Numbered from the stretch's first letter, positions 37,710 to 46,825 are shown. The stretch: 64,000 bases of DNA from Chromohalobacter beijerinckii (GCF_023061185.1 NZ_JAKGAK010000011.1:1-64000), one strand, 5' to 3'. The notes: generated by a model from the letters alone, not told the origin. Made by a program: numbers and translations.

Positions 37710-38510
37710 ATGCCGCCGATCATGCTCGGACACGTGCCACTTCCACCTGCGCCTCTATACGCCTTCGTCACGGCGCTCGGCTTATTAGCGCTGGGCGCAT
37801 TGTTGCGCCTATCCCGCACGCATCGACGCCAGTGGTTGAGCGGTACGCTGGTGGCAGCGCTGATCGGGGCTCGCCTGATGTATATCGTGCTTCATGCCGA
37901 GGCTTATCGCGAGGCGCCGTTCGAGGCTTTCACGCTGTGGCAAACCGGGTATCATCCGCTGGGCGCCTTGCTCGGCGCTGTCGCGTGGACACTGTGGCGC
38001 CTGCGCGACCTGCCAGCGCAGCAAATGCGACGAGCCACTGGTGCGCTCATGGTGTGCAGCGCGCTATGGTGGGGATTGAACGTCTGGCAACCGCTGGCGG
38101 GCGATCCTCCGCCCCCACATCTGCCGAGCCTGACATTGAAGGCACTCGACGGCACGCCGACGTCCATCGAAACGCTGGCGTCGGCGTCTCCGCTCATCGT
38201 GGTGTTGTGGCGCAGCGACTACCGGGCATGCCGCCGCACGTTGGCGCGGCTCGCCGACCTGAACCCCGATACCGCCGTATTGACGGTCAACGAAGGCCAG
38301 ACCCTACTTCAAGCCGCACGCTATCTCGATGCTCAGCATGCCGCCTTCACCCATGACCTGCGTGACCCACGACAACGCCTGCAGGCCTATTTCGGGATGC
38401 CTGCACTGCCGCTGGTAATGCGCCTCGACGCCCATGGCAGGCTTCGCGATTACCAGGCAGGCGAGGTTTCCACGGCGCATCTCATGCGCTGGCTGACGCC
38501 CACGACCTGA
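37710..38510 (+). CDS. membrane protein with Lgt-like helices and degenerate thioredoxin domain
   Basis: The 266-aa protein has four hydrophobic helices in residues 1-135 that resemble part of prolipoprotein diacylglyceryl transferase (ALIGARLMYIVLHAEAY; TGYHPLGALLGAVAWTLW). A periplasmic TlpA-like thioredoxin fold follows (LPSLTLKALDGTPTSIETL, then PLIVVLWRSDYRACRRTLARL). The usual WCxxC centre is reduced to DYRAC, so the first cysteine is lost. I take ATG 37710, with GAGG upstream; the frame is open from 37668. An active-site role in lipidation looks unlikely, as most Lgt motifs are missing. Confidence 0.65.
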   Translation: MPPIMLGHVPLPPAPLYAFVTALGLLALGALLRLSRTHRRQWLSGTLVAALIGARLMYIVLHAEAYREAPFEAFTLWQTGYHPLGALLGAVAWTLWRLRDLPAQQMRRATGALMVCSALWWGLNVWQPLAGDPPPPHLPSLTLKALDGTPTSIETLASASPLIVVLWRSDYRACRRTLARLADLNPDTAVLTVNEGQTLLQAARYLDAQHAAFTHDLRDPRQRLQAYFGMPALPLVMRLDAHGRLRDYQAGEVSTAHLMRWLTPTT

Positions 38511-38631
38511 AAACGCAATCGCCTGTTAAGCCCTTCGCCGCTTTCCGGTAGAATACCGCGCCCCGCCGTCCTGCATGCTCCCCCGGCAAGACGGCGCGCC
38601 ACGTACCGTTACATCATCATCCCGAGGCATC

Positions 38632-41574
38632 ATGAGCGAATTCATTCCGGGCCAGCGCTGGGTCAGCGACGGCGAAGCCGAGCTGGGGCTGGGCACGATC
38701 CTGAGCTGTGACGTCCGAAGCGTGACCGTTCTCTTTGCCGCCAGCCAGGAAACGCGCACCTATAGCGTTCGCCAGGCACCGCTAACCCGCGTGGTCTTCG
38801 GCGCCGGCGACCGGATCGAAGCTGCCGATGGCCGCACCCTGACCGTCGACGACACCAAGGAAACCGACGGGCTGCTGGTCTATATCGTCGAGACGGCGGA
38901 CGGCGAATACGACGAGCTTCCCGAAAGCCGCCTCGCCGATAGCATGCGCTTCCAACAGGCGCGCGATCGGCTGCTCACCGGTCAGGTCGATCGCAACGAC
39001 TGGTTCGAGCTGCGCTACCGCACCCTGCATCACTATCACCGCATCGCCCAGCATCCAGCGAATGGCCTGGCCGGCCCGCGGGTGGACCTCATCCCCCACC
39101 AGCTGTACATCGCCGACGAGGTCTCGCGCCGTCATGCGCCGCGCGTACTGCTGGCCGACGAAGTGGGCCTGGGCAAGACCATCGAAGCCGGTTTGATCCT
39201 GCATCGTCTGCTGCTCACTGGGCGTGTCGAGCGTGCGCTGGTCCTGGTGCCCGACAGCCTGAGCCATCAATGGCTGGTGGAAATGCTGCGCCGCTTCTCG
39301 CTGCATTTCACCTTGCTCGACGAACAGCAAAGCCAACACAGCACGGGCAACCCTTTCGAGAGCGCCCAGCTGGTGCTGGCCAGTCAGCAATGGCTGTTCG
39401 CCAATCCGCACCGCCAAACCCAGGCCCAGGCCTGCGACTGGGATCTACTGATCGTCGACGAGGCCCATCATCTCGAATGGACGCCCGAGACCAGCGGCCC
39501 CGGCTATGCCTGTGTCGAGCAGTTGGCGCGCGTCATCGACGGCGTGCTGCTGCTCACCGCCACGCCTGAGCAAATGGGCCAAGCCGGCCACTTCGCGCGA
39601 CTGCGTCTGCTCGACCCCGAGCGCTACACCAGCCTGGAGGCCTTCGCCGCCGAAGAAGCGGGATATGCCAAGGTCGCCGAGGCAGTGGACGCCCTCGAGC
39701 GCCTGCCCGGCGATGCCGCGGATCGTGACGCCGTGGGCGCCGTCATCGACGACGCGGACAGTCAGGCACTGCTCGAAACGCTGTTCGACCCCGAAAGCGA
39801 CGAGGCGCAGCACCATAGCGCCCGCCGCCAGCTCCGCGAGCAGTTGCTGGACCGTCACGGCACCGGCCGCGTGATGTTCCGCAACAGCCGCCGCCATGTC
39901 GCCGGCTTCCCCGAGCGTCATTTGCACGTCACGCGTCTAACCCCGCCTTCCAGCTACCGCCGCGAGCTACGCAAGCTGGACCGCGACATGGACTACCTCG
40001 ACGACCTGCTGATCGCTACCGGGCTCGATCACCCCGAGGTGCTGCTATATCCCGACGCCATGTACCGCGCGTTGAGTGACAATTCGCCGGGCGACATTGC
40101 GCTCAATAGCGAACCCTGGTGGCAGATCGACCCACGCGTGACCTGGCTCCTGGAGCGCCTGACCGAGGTCGGCCGCGACAAGGTGCTGGTCATCGCTCAC
40201 GATCGCGAAACCGCCAGCGATCTCAGCGAAGCGCTGCGCGTGCTAGGCGGTCTCCAAGCGCCGGTGTTCCACGAGGGCATGACGCTCATCGAGCGCGACC
40301 GGGCCGCGGCGGCCTTCGCCGACGACGAAGACGGCTGCCAAGTGCTGGTGTGCTCGGAAATCGGCTCCGAAGGGCGCAACTTCCAGTTCTGCCGACATCT
40401 GGTGATGTTCGATCTACCGGCGCATCCCGATCAGCTCGAGCAGCGCATCGGTCGCCTCGACCGTATCGGCCAACAGCACGCCATCGAGATCTACGTGCCG
40501 GTGTTCGAAGATAGCCCCGGCGAGCGACTGCTGCGCTGGTACGATGAGGGCATGCGTGCTTTCAATGCCCCGCATGGCATCGGCAGCGAGCTCTACGATG
40601 CCTTCGGCGATACCGTGGCCGACTCCCTGCTCGACAATGACGCCCTCGTTGAAGTCATCGAGGAAACGCGCGCCTATTTCGAAAGCCGTCTTGCTGCACA
40701 TGAGGCCGGCCGCGACCGGCTCTTGGAATGGAACGCCTGCCGCCCGGAACGCGCCCAAGACATTACCGAGGCCATCCGCGAGCTGGACGAAGACACGACA
40801 TTGCCACGTTACGTCGACAAGGCCCTGGACGTGTTCGGCGTCGAGAGTCGCGATCTCGGTGGCGACATCCAGCACCTGCTGGCAGGACCGCACATGCTCG
40901 ATGGCCTGCCAGGATTGGTCAAAGGCGAGGAAGGCTTCTCGGCGACGTTCGATCGGCAGCGTGCCCTGGCCCGTGACGACGTACAGCGCCTCTCCTGGGA
41001 ACATCCACTAGTGCGCGAAATGATGGAGCGCATTCTCGACGGCACCCTGGGCAACACCGCACTGGCGCTGCTTCAGCACCCCTCGATTCCCGGTGGCAGG
41101 CTGATGGCCGAGCTGGTGTTCCGGACCCATTGTCCGGCACCTCGGCACCTGAATGTCGGGCGCTTCTTGCCACCCACCGCGGTTCGCTTGTTACTCGACG
41201 AGTCGGGCGCCAACCTGACTCAGAAGGTCTCATTCGGGGGCCTGGCGAAGAACCTCAAGAAGGTCAAGAAGGCCGTGGCGCGAGACCTGATCAAGTCGCG
41301 CCATGCGCAATTGCGGGAGCTGTTGACCAACGCCGAGGGCGAGGCCGAGAACGAGTTGCCGAGTATCGTCGAGGCCGCACAGACGCGCATGCGCGAGACG
41401 TTGGACACCGAGTTGGCCCGCCTCAAGGCCTTGGCACGCCATAACCCGTCAGTGCGCGACGCGGAAATCGACGCCCTCGCCCACGAGCGCCAGGCGCTGG
41501 ATACGGCCATCGATGCCACGCGGTTACGCCTCGATGCAGTGCGCGTGATCGTCACTGTCGACCCACCCGAGTAA
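38632..41574 (+). CDS. rapA: RNA polymerase-associated ATPase RapA (HepA)
   Basis: RapA is a SWI2/SNF2-type translocase that recycles stalled RNA polymerase. The 980-aa protein starts MSEFIPGQRWVSDGEAELG, with the two Tudor-like N-terminal subdomains. The helicase motifs include LADEVGLGKTIEAGLIL (Walker A near 180), IVDEAHHLEW (DEAH near 280), LTATPEQ, and in the second lobe QVLVCSEIGSEGRNFQF and RIGRLDRIGQ. Length is close to E. coli RapA (968). The ATG at 38632 gives the family start. Confidence 0.97.
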   Translation: MSEFIPGQRWVSDGEAELGLGTILSCDVRSVTVLFAASQETRTYSVRQAPLTRVVFGAGDRIEAADGRTLTVDDTKETDGLLVYIVETADGEYDELPESRLADSMRFQQARDRLLTGQVDRNDWFELRYRTLHHYHRIAQHPANGLAGPRVDLIPHQLYIADEVSRRHAPRVLLADEVGLGKTIEAGLILHRLLLTGRVERALVLVPDSLSHQWLVEMLRRFSLHFTLLDEQQSQHSTGNPFESAQLVLASQQWLFANPHRQTQAQACDWDLLIVDEAHHLEWTPETSGPGYACVEQLARVIDGVLLLTATPEQMGQAGHFARLRLLDPERYTSLEAFAAEEAGYAKVAEAVDALERLPGDAADRDAVGAVIDDADSQALLETLFDPESDEAQHHSARRQLREQLLDRHGTGRVMFRNSRRHVAGFPERHLHVTRLTPPSSYRRELRKLDRDMDYLDDLLIATGLDHPEVLLYPDAMYRALSDNSPGDIALNSEPWWQIDPRVTWLLERLTEVGRDKVLVIAHDRETASDLSEALRVLGGLQAPVFHEGMTLIERDRAAAAFADDEDGCQVLVCSEIGSEGRNFQFCRHLVMFDLPAHPDQLEQRIGRLDRIGQQHAIEIYVPVFEDSPGERLLRWYDEGMRAFNAPHGIGSELYDAFGDTVADSLLDNDALVEVIEETRAYFESRLAAHEAGRDRLLEWNACRPERAQDITEAIRELDEDTTLPRYVDKALDVFGVESRDLGGDIQHLLAGPHMLDGLPGLVKGEEGFSATFDRQRALARDDVQRLSWEHPLVREMMERILDGTLGNTALALLQHPSIPGGRLMAELVFRTHCPAPRHLNVGRFLPPTAVRLLLDESGANLTQKVSFGGLAKNLKKVKKAVARDLIKSRHAQLRELLTNAEGEAENELPSIVEAAQTRMRETLDTELARLKALARHNPSVRDAEIDALAHERQALDTAIDATRLRLDAVRVIVTVDPPE

Positions 41575-41596
41575 ATCCAGGTCGAGAGACCCCGCG

Positions 41597-42493
41597 TCAG
41601 CGCCCGAGAATCGCCTTCAGGGCGCTGTCCAGCGTCGGATAGTGAAACGTGAACCCCGCCGCCTCCAGGCGCGCGGGGCGCATACGCGCGCCGGTCAACA
41701 ACAGGCGTGACATCTCGCCCAAGGCTAGCCGCAGTAAGCCTGCAGGCACCTTCATCAGCGCGGGGCGATGCAGATGATGCGCCAAGGTACGCGTGAAGTC
41801 GGCATTGGTGACGGGATGCGGCGCGGAGGCATTGAAAGGCCCTTCGAGGTCATCCCGTTCGAGCAACAACAGCACGATGCGCACTAGATCCTCGCGATGA
41901 ATCCACGGCATGTACTGACGCCCACTCCCCAGACGACCACCGAGACCCAGCCGGAAAGGCGGGAGCAGCTTGCTCAGCGTGCCACCACCGGCATCGAGCA
42001 CCAGCCCGGTACGCAACAGCGCGACCCGCACACCCAGCGGTTCGGCCGCCCGCGCCGCCGATTCCCATTGCGCGCACAGGCGATGGGCGAACTCATCGGT
42101 GGGCGGCGTCTGCTCGGTGACGTCGCGCTCTCCTTGATCGCCGTAAAAGCCCATGGCCGACCCGGAGACCATGACCCTCGGCGGCGTCTCCAGACGCTCG
42201 CACAACGCCACCAGCTCGCGCGTGATGTTCAGCCGCGATTCGAGCAAACGCTTTTTCTGCGCCTCGCTCCAGCGCTTGTCGGCAATGGGCTCGCCAGCGA
42301 GGTTGACGATCGCCTCGGGGGCGTCTTCTGCAAATGCCATGACCGACTCGCGGATCTCGATGCCCTCGGGCAGATGCGTTTGCGCCCGGGCGGGCGAGCG
42401 CGATACCACTAGCAACCGATGGCCAGCCTCATGTAGACGATGGCAAAGCAGCCGTCCGACGAAACCGCTACCGCCGGTGATCAGTATGCGCAT
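41597..42493 (-). CDS. TIGR01777-family NAD(P)-dependent epimerase-like protein
   Basis: The 298-aa protein begins MRILITGGSGFVGRLL, a Rossmann fold of the extended SDR class, with the family features NLAGEPIADKRWSEAQKKRLLESR (near 75) and SGSAMGFYGDQGERDVTEQ (near 120). TIGR01777 proteins (YfcH/SulA-like) have no firm function. The ATG at 42493 has GGAGA upstream; the open frame to 42676 is a false extension. Its promoter region carries the paired TGTACA-type sites, so it may be co-regulated with the light cluster. Confidence 0.88.
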   Translation of the reverse strand: MRILITGGSGFVGRLLCHRLHEAGHRLLVVSRSPARAQTHLPEGIEIRESVMAFAEDAPEAIVNLAGEPIADKRWSEAQKKRLLESRLNITRELVALCERLETPPRVMVSGSAMGFYGDQGERDVTEQTPPTDEFAHRLCAQWESAARAAEPLGVRVALLRTGLVLDAGGGTLSKLLPPFRLGLGGRLGSGRQYMPWIHREDLVRIVLLLLERDDLEGPFNASAPHPVTNADFTRTLAHHLHRPALMKVPAGLLRLALGEMSRLLLTGARMRPARLEAAGFTFHYPTLDSALKAILGR

Positions 42494-42512
42494 GATGACT
42501 CTCCGAATACGT

Positions 42513-42549
42513 ATTATACGACCGTTGTACAGTTTGCTAGAGTTGTCCA
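42513..42549 (-). promoter_or_regulatory. promoter of the epimerase with candidate LitR/CarH-type operator
   Basis: TGTACA (42526-42531) and TGTCCA (42544-42549) are 12 bp apart, one mismatch from the T[G/A]TACA-N12-TGTA[C/T]A operator reported, as I recall, for class II LitR of Pseudomonas putida. On the minus strand a perfect TATAAT lies at 42513-42518. The operator centre falls where the -35 box should be, fitting repression. Confidence 0.6.
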
Positions 42550-42604
42550 GGTAAATATGTATTGGCCTGAGCGAACAGCATAGCTCATGGCCACCCGCCA
42601 CGCG

Positions 42605-42638
42605 GCTGTCGTCGCCACGCAAGGCGCCACGCAAGGCG
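42605..42638. repeat. short tandem repeat (12-bp unit)
   Basis: GCCACGCAAGGC occurs twice in direct tandem and is followed by a partial third unit (GCCACGC), just upstream of the chelatase gene. It is too short to suggest a named repeat class; replication slippage is a sufficient explanation. Confidence 0.55.
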
Positions 42639-42667
42639 CCACGCCAAATACCATAGGAGATTGCTCG

Positions 42668-43048
42668 ATGAGCCACGCTTTGATATTACTTGCCCATGGC
42701 TCCAGCGATGCGCGCTGGCGCGCGCCTTTCGAGACGCTCGAACACGACCTGCGCGCACGCCTCGAAACCCCCGCTGTCATCGCCTATATGGAACTAAGTG
42801 AACCCTCGCTGGAAACCCGAGTCGCCGAACTTTATGACCAAGGCCATCGACGCCTCGACATCTTGCCACTGTTTTTCGCCGCCGGACGTCACCTGCGTCA
42901 GGACGTACCAGCCCAGCTTGAGGCATTGCGCGCGCAATATCCCCAGGCGGCACTGACGCTACTCGATCCTGTCGGCCAGCACCCCGCCTTCGTCGAAGCA
43001 TTGGCAGGCATCGTGACGGCCCGCGCAGAAGTATCGCCGGAAAACTAA
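42668..43048 (+). CDS. CbiX/SirB-family chelatase-like protein
   Basis: The 126-aa protein begins MSHALILLAHGSSDARWRAPF; LLAHGS with the conserved His is the N-terminal metal-binding motif of short (single-domain) CbiX chelatases. ELSEPSLETRVAELYDQGHRRLDILPLFFAAGRHLRQDVP follows the family pattern, including the second His region. Such proteins insert cobalt or iron into sirohydrochlorin, though short members without a pathway are common. The ATG at 42668 has AGGAG upstream. It precedes the MerR regulator by 88 bases. Confidence 0.82.
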   Translation: MSHALILLAHGSSDARWRAPFETLEHDLRARLETPAVIAYMELSEPSLETRVAELYDQGHRRLDILPLFFAAGRHLRQDVPAQLEALRAQYPQAALTLLDPVGQHPAFVEALAGIVTARAEVSPEN

Positions 43049-43062
43049 GACGTGATGGGGAT

Positions 43063-43086
43063 TGTACAAAATCATTGCGACGTACA
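43063..43086 (+). promoter_or_regulatory. candidate LitR/CarH-type operator before the MerR gene
   Basis: TGTACA (43063-43068) and CGTACA (43081-43086) are 12 bp apart, one mismatch from T[G/A]TACA-N12-TGTA[C/T]A. It lies 50 bases before the merR-type ATG, fitting autorepression and control of the operon behind it. The same architecture occurs at 42526-42549. Confidence 0.6.
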
Positions 43087-43136
43087 ACTTCATCCCCCAT
43101 GCTGAGTGGCAAGATTCATAGGAGGAACCTAAGCGC

Positions 43137-44054
43137 ATGAGTGAACAGGCGATGGATCCGGCCAGTTCGCCGCTGTACCCGATCCGCGAGGTTTCACGGC
43201 TGACCGGCGTCAATTCCGTGACCTTGCGCGCCTGGGAGCGCCGCTACGGCCTGATTCGCCCGCAGCGTACCCCAAAGGGACACCGTCTCTACGCACGCGA
43301 GGACATACGCCGCGTCGAACGCATTCTGCAATGGCTAAACCGGGGTGTTCCCGTCAGTCAAGTACGCGATCTGCTCGAGCAGGCCGAGCCCACAGCCAAT
43401 GATGCCCCACCGCCAGACATCAGCGACTGGGAAAGCCAACGCCAGCAACTGCTGCAGGCCGTCGACGCGCTGGATAACGATACGCTGGAGGCCCTGTTCA
43501 GTCGCAGCATGGCGCTTTATCCCGCTGGTTTGTGCGTGACCGAGTTATGGCAGCCGGTGATCGATCAACTTGAGGAACGCTGGAGCGATCAGTTCGGTGC
43601 CGAGTTGCAGCGCCGCTTGCTGGAAAGCTTCTTGCGCACGCGGGTCGGCATTCGCCTTTACCACGCCAACCAAGCCTCACGGGGGGCGCGTCTACTGCTA
43701 TTGCGCCTGCCCGAGGAGCGCGACCTTTTGCGCCTGTTGCTTTTGGCACTGGTCGCGTCCGCCTCGGGATTTCGGGTCGAATGGCTGGATACCGACCTAC
43801 CGCTCAACGAGTTGCCACTGGCCGCGGAGCGCTTCAAGGCAGACGCCGTGCTCATGACTAGCGGATACGCCGAGCGCAGCGATCTCATCCGGCGTCAGTT
43901 GCCACGCTTGGCGGAGCAACTCGAGATGCCGCTGTGCTTAGTTGGCCCCGTGGCACGCATCCGCGGTGCGGAACTGGAAAACACCCAGGTCGCCACGCTC
44001 GGCAACGAATTACCCGCCGCGCTCAGCCGCCTGCATGGGCTGCTGGGACGCTAA
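43137..44054 (+). CDS. MerR-family regulator, LitR/CarH type without B12-ligand histidine
   Basis: The 305-aa protein has a MerR HTH at residues 14-82 (YPIREVSRLTGVNSVTLRAWERRYGL) and a C-terminal region laid out like a B12-binding photoreceptor: a helical bundle (about 100-180, with W149) and a Rossmann-like domain (185-300). In the ExHxxG cobalamin motif region the sequence is EERDLLR, so His is replaced by Asp196 and Gly by Arg199. This fits the class II LitR group (P. putida PplR1), which works without bound B12 of its own. It heads the photolyase operon and likely represses it in the dark. Confidence 0.82.
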   Translation: MSEQAMDPASSPLYPIREVSRLTGVNSVTLRAWERRYGLIRPQRTPKGHRLYAREDIRRVERILQWLNRGVPVSQVRDLLEQAEPTANDAPPPDISDWESQRQQLLQAVDALDNDTLEALFSRSMALYPAGLCVTELWQPVIDQLEERWSDQFGAELQRRLLESFLRTRVGIRLYHANQASRGARLLLLRLPEERDLLRLLLLALVASASGFRVEWLDTDLPLNELPLAAERFKADAVLMTSGYAERSDLIRRQLPRLAEQLEMPLCLVGPVARIRGAELENTQVATLGNELPAALSRLHGLLGR

Positions 44055-44081
44055 CCCTTACACCTGCGCCAGGGATGGGCC

Positions 44082-45503
44082 ATGTCCGATGTGCAATTGA
44101 TGTGGTTCCGCAGCGACCTGCGAACCTTCGATAACCGCGCCTTGCATGCCGCCGCCGAACGCGGACCGGTAATCGCCGTTTTCTTGATCAGCTTTCCGCA
44201 GTGGCAACATCACGACCACGGCGCCAACAAGGTGGACTTCTGGCTGCGTGGCGCAGCAGCGCTTCGTGAGCACCTGGCCGGTCTCAATATCCCCTTGCTG
44301 CAACGACGCATCGCGACCTACGACGAGGCACCCGCAGCACTGCTCGAACTGGCGCGCACTCATGGCGCCAGCGCGCTGCACTTCAATCGCGAATATCCTC
44401 TCAACGAGTCCCGCCGCGATGCGGCAGTGGAATCTGCCTTCCAGGCGAACGGGCTGGCAGTATGGGGCCACACCGATGCCGTCGCCTACGCCCCCGGCGA
44501 GCTGCTCACCGGCAAGGGCGAGCCATATAGCGTGTTCACGCCGTTCGCCAAGGCTTGGCATCGCCAGTTGGCGTCACGCCGCATCGCCTTGGTGGAAGAA
44601 CCTGAGCCCCAAGCCCAACTGGCTATCGACGCCGACCCGCCGCCTTCTCGTGATCTCGAGGCGATGGCCGACGCGCCACTCGACCCGAGTCTGTGGCCCG
44701 CGGGACAGGACGAAGCCGGCGACCGCCTCGAACGCTTCCTGCGTTTTCGCGGCCATCATTACAAGCGCCAGCGAGATTTCCCCGCACTCCCCGGCACCAG
44801 CGAACTGTCGCCCTACCTGGCGCTGGGCATGATCTCGCATCGCCAGTGCCTGCACGCGGTGATGAGCAACAACGAGGGCCACCTGGCCGACGGCGATGCC
44901 GGCCTCACCGCATGGGCCAATGAATTGATCTGGCGCGAGTTCTATCTGCATATCGCCGCCAGCTTTCCCGACATCAATCGCCACTACCCCTTTCAGCCGC
45001 ATACAAAGGCCTTGGCCTGGCGCGACGATGATGCGGGGTTTCAGGCTTGGTGCGAAGGGCGTACAGGCTACCCGCTGGTCGATGCCGCAATGCGCCAGCT
45101 CGTCCATTGTGGATGGATGCACAATCGCCTGCGCATGGTGGTGGCGATGTTCTTGTCCAAGCACTTGTTGATCGACTGGCGTCGCGGCGAAGCCTTCTTC
45201 ATGCGGCATCTCGTCGACGGCGACTTCGCCTCCAACAATGGTGGCTGGCAGTGGGCCGCTTCCACTGGCACCGATGCCGCGCCGTATTTCCGCATTTTCA
45301 ATCCCACCACTCAGGCGGAACGCTTCGACCCTGAAGGTCGCTTCATCGCAGAGTACCTGCCGGAACTGGCCGAATTGCCTCTCAAGTCACGCTTTTTCCC
45401 CGACGCGACGCAACGCCGGCAAACCGGCTACGCCGAACCCATCGTCGACCACAAGGCAGCACGCCAACGCGCGTTGGACGCCTTCAAGTCACTGACGACG
45501 TAA
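44082..45503 (+). CDS. phrB: deoxyribodipyrimidine photolyase (CPD photolyase)
   Basis: PhrB uses blue light and FAD to split cyclobutane pyrimidine dimers. The 473-aa protein has an N-terminal antenna domain starting LMWFRSDLRTFDNRALHAA. The FAD domain contains RDFPALPGTSELSPYLALGMIS, WANELIWREFYLHI, GRTGYPLVDAAMRQL, HNRLRMVVAMFLSKHLLIDW and NNGGWQWAASTGTDAAPYFRIFNP, all class I CPD photolyase signatures. It follows the MerR gene by 27 bases. Confidence 0.97.
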   Translation: MSDVQLMWFRSDLRTFDNRALHAAAERGPVIAVFLISFPQWQHHDHGANKVDFWLRGAAALREHLAGLNIPLLQRRIATYDEAPAALLELARTHGASALHFNREYPLNESRRDAAVESAFQANGLAVWGHTDAVAYAPGELLTGKGEPYSVFTPFAKAWHRQLASRRIALVEEPEPQAQLAIDADPPPSRDLEAMADAPLDPSLWPAGQDEAGDRLERFLRFRGHHYKRQRDFPALPGTSELSPYLALGMISHRQCLHAVMSNNEGHLADGDAGLTAWANELIWREFYLHIAASFPDINRHYPFQPHTKALAWRDDDAGFQAWCEGRTGYPLVDAAMRQLVHCGWMHNRLRMVVAMFLSKHLLIDWRRGEAFFMRHLVDGDFASNNGGWQWAASTGTDAAPYFRIFNPTTQAERFDPEGRFIAEYLPELAELPLKSRFFPDATQRRQTGYAEPIVDHKAARQRALDAFKSLTT

Positions 45504-45545
45504 CCGCGCGCCAAGCTCAGGCCACAACCCCTTTCGGAGGACAGC

Positions 45546-45992
45546 ATGCGCCAGGACCCTACCTTGGAGGCGTTTTGCCATGCCTTCAAAAAGCTGGACA
45601 AAACATGTACAAGAGACCTCCAGAACCTCTACACTGAAGATGTGTCATTCACGGACCCATTACACCATCTCGAGGGGCGCGACGTGTTACTGCGCTACTA
45701 CGCCGAGATGCTCGACAACGTGACCGAGTGCCGCTTCGACACTGGACACTGTCAGCGTGAGGGCGATGACGCCTGCGTCGACTGGGTTATGTATCTCACG
45801 CACCCCCGGCTGGCCGGTGGGCGCGAGATCGAGGTCGCCGGATGTTCGCGACTGACGTTTCGCGGCGAGCGGATCTGCCGGCAACGCGATTACTTCGATG
45901 CCGGCGCAATGCTCTACGAGCATCTTCCCGTGTTCGGCGCACTGATCCGCTGGCTCAAGCGGCGCGTGGATCCGGCGAGCCACTCGCGCTAG
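45546..45992 (+). CDS. NTF2/SnoaL-like protein
   Basis: The 148-aa protein has the cone-shaped NTF2-fold layout: LEAFCHAFKKLDKTCTRDLQNLYTEDVSFTDPLHHLEGRDVLLRYYAEM, with the typical FxDP near residue 37, followed by strands and RQRDYFDAGAMLYE. Related small proteins are often found beside SDR, FAD-oxidoreductase and cfa-like genes in light- or oxidant-induced operons. Its biochemical role is unknown. GGAGG precedes the ATG. Confidence 0.78.
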   Translation: MRQDPTLEAFCHAFKKLDKTCTRDLQNLYTEDVSFTDPLHHLEGRDVLLRYYAEMLDNVTECRFDTGHCQREGDDACVDWVMYLTHPRLAGGREIEVAGCSRLTFRGERICRQRDYFDAGAMLYEHLPVFGALIRWLKRRVDPASHSR

Positions 45993-46033
45993 GCATCCCG
46001 CACCACGTGCGCTCGGCATCTAGAGGAGAGCCC

Positions 46034-46825
46034 ATGGCGACCCCAACGGCACCCCGACGTATCTGGCTGACCGGCGCCACCTCCGGCATCGGTGAAGCCC
46101 TTGCCAAGCGGTTGTTGCAAGACGGGCACCGCGTGGCCCTGACCGCACGTCGACGCGACGCACTGGAGGCACTCGCAGCACCTTTCGAGAATGCCCTGGT
46201 CGTTCCCGCCGACCTGACCGATCGCACCTCGGTCACTGCCGCCGGGGAGCATATAGAGGCTATCTTCGGCGGCCTCGAGCTGGCGTTGCTCAACGCCGGC
46301 ACCTGCGAATACGTCGACGCGCAACACTTCGACGTCGACCTGATCGAGCGCGTGCTCGCCACCAACCTGCACGGCACCCTGTATGCCATCGATGCGGCAC
46401 TGCCGTTACTGCGCCGCACTCGCCATGGCACGCAGCGTCCGCAGTTGGCCGCCGTTTCCAGCGCTTCGGCGTATTTTCCGTTGCCGCGCGCCGAGGCTTA
46501 CGGCGCTTCCAAGGCCGCGATCAGCTACTTCCTCGCCTCCCTGCGACTCGACCTGGCGGCGGAAGGCATCGATGTCAGCGTCATACACCCGGGCTTCGTG
46601 CGCACGCCGCTAACCGAGCGCAACGACTTCCCCATGCCCATGCGCGTCGAGGTCGATACCGCCGTCGAGGCCATCCTGCGCGGCCTGGAAAAACGCGTAC
46701 TGGACATTCACTTTCCGCGCCGCTTCACCTTGCTGGTCAAGCTGGCGGGCATCCTGCCGCCTGCGCTACGTCATCGGCTCGGGCGTCTCTTGACCCGTAA
46801 CACCGCCGAAGAGGGGCGCCCGTGA
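46034..46825 (+). CDS. short-chain dehydrogenase/reductase
   Basis: The 263-aa classical SDR has WLTGATSGIGEALAKRLL at the N-terminus, LNAGT in the middle, and the catalytic Ser-Tyr-Lys set (VSSASAYF, then YGASK near 155). The C-terminus is basic and hydrophobic (RRFTLLVKLAGILPP). The substrate is unknown. GAGGAG lies before the ATG at 46034. Its stop overlaps the GTG of the next gene (GTGA). Confidence 0.88.
   Translation: MATPTAPRRIWLTGATSGIGEALAKRLLQDGHRVALTARRRDALEALAAPFENALVVPADLTDRTSVTAAGEHIEAIFGGLELALLNAGTCEYVDAQHFDVDLIERVLATNLHGTLYAIDAALPLLRRTRHGTQRPQLAAVSSASAYFPLPRAEAYGASKAAISYFLASLRLDLAAEGIDVSVIHPGFVRTPLTERNDFPMPMRVEVDTAVEAILRGLEKRVLDIHFPRRFTLLVKLAGILPPALRHRLGRLLTRNTAEEGRP

Noticed and set aside
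45600-45625. TGTACA word inside the NTF2-like gene as another LitR-type operator
   Set aside because: No second half-site lies 12 bp away and the word is within coding sequence.
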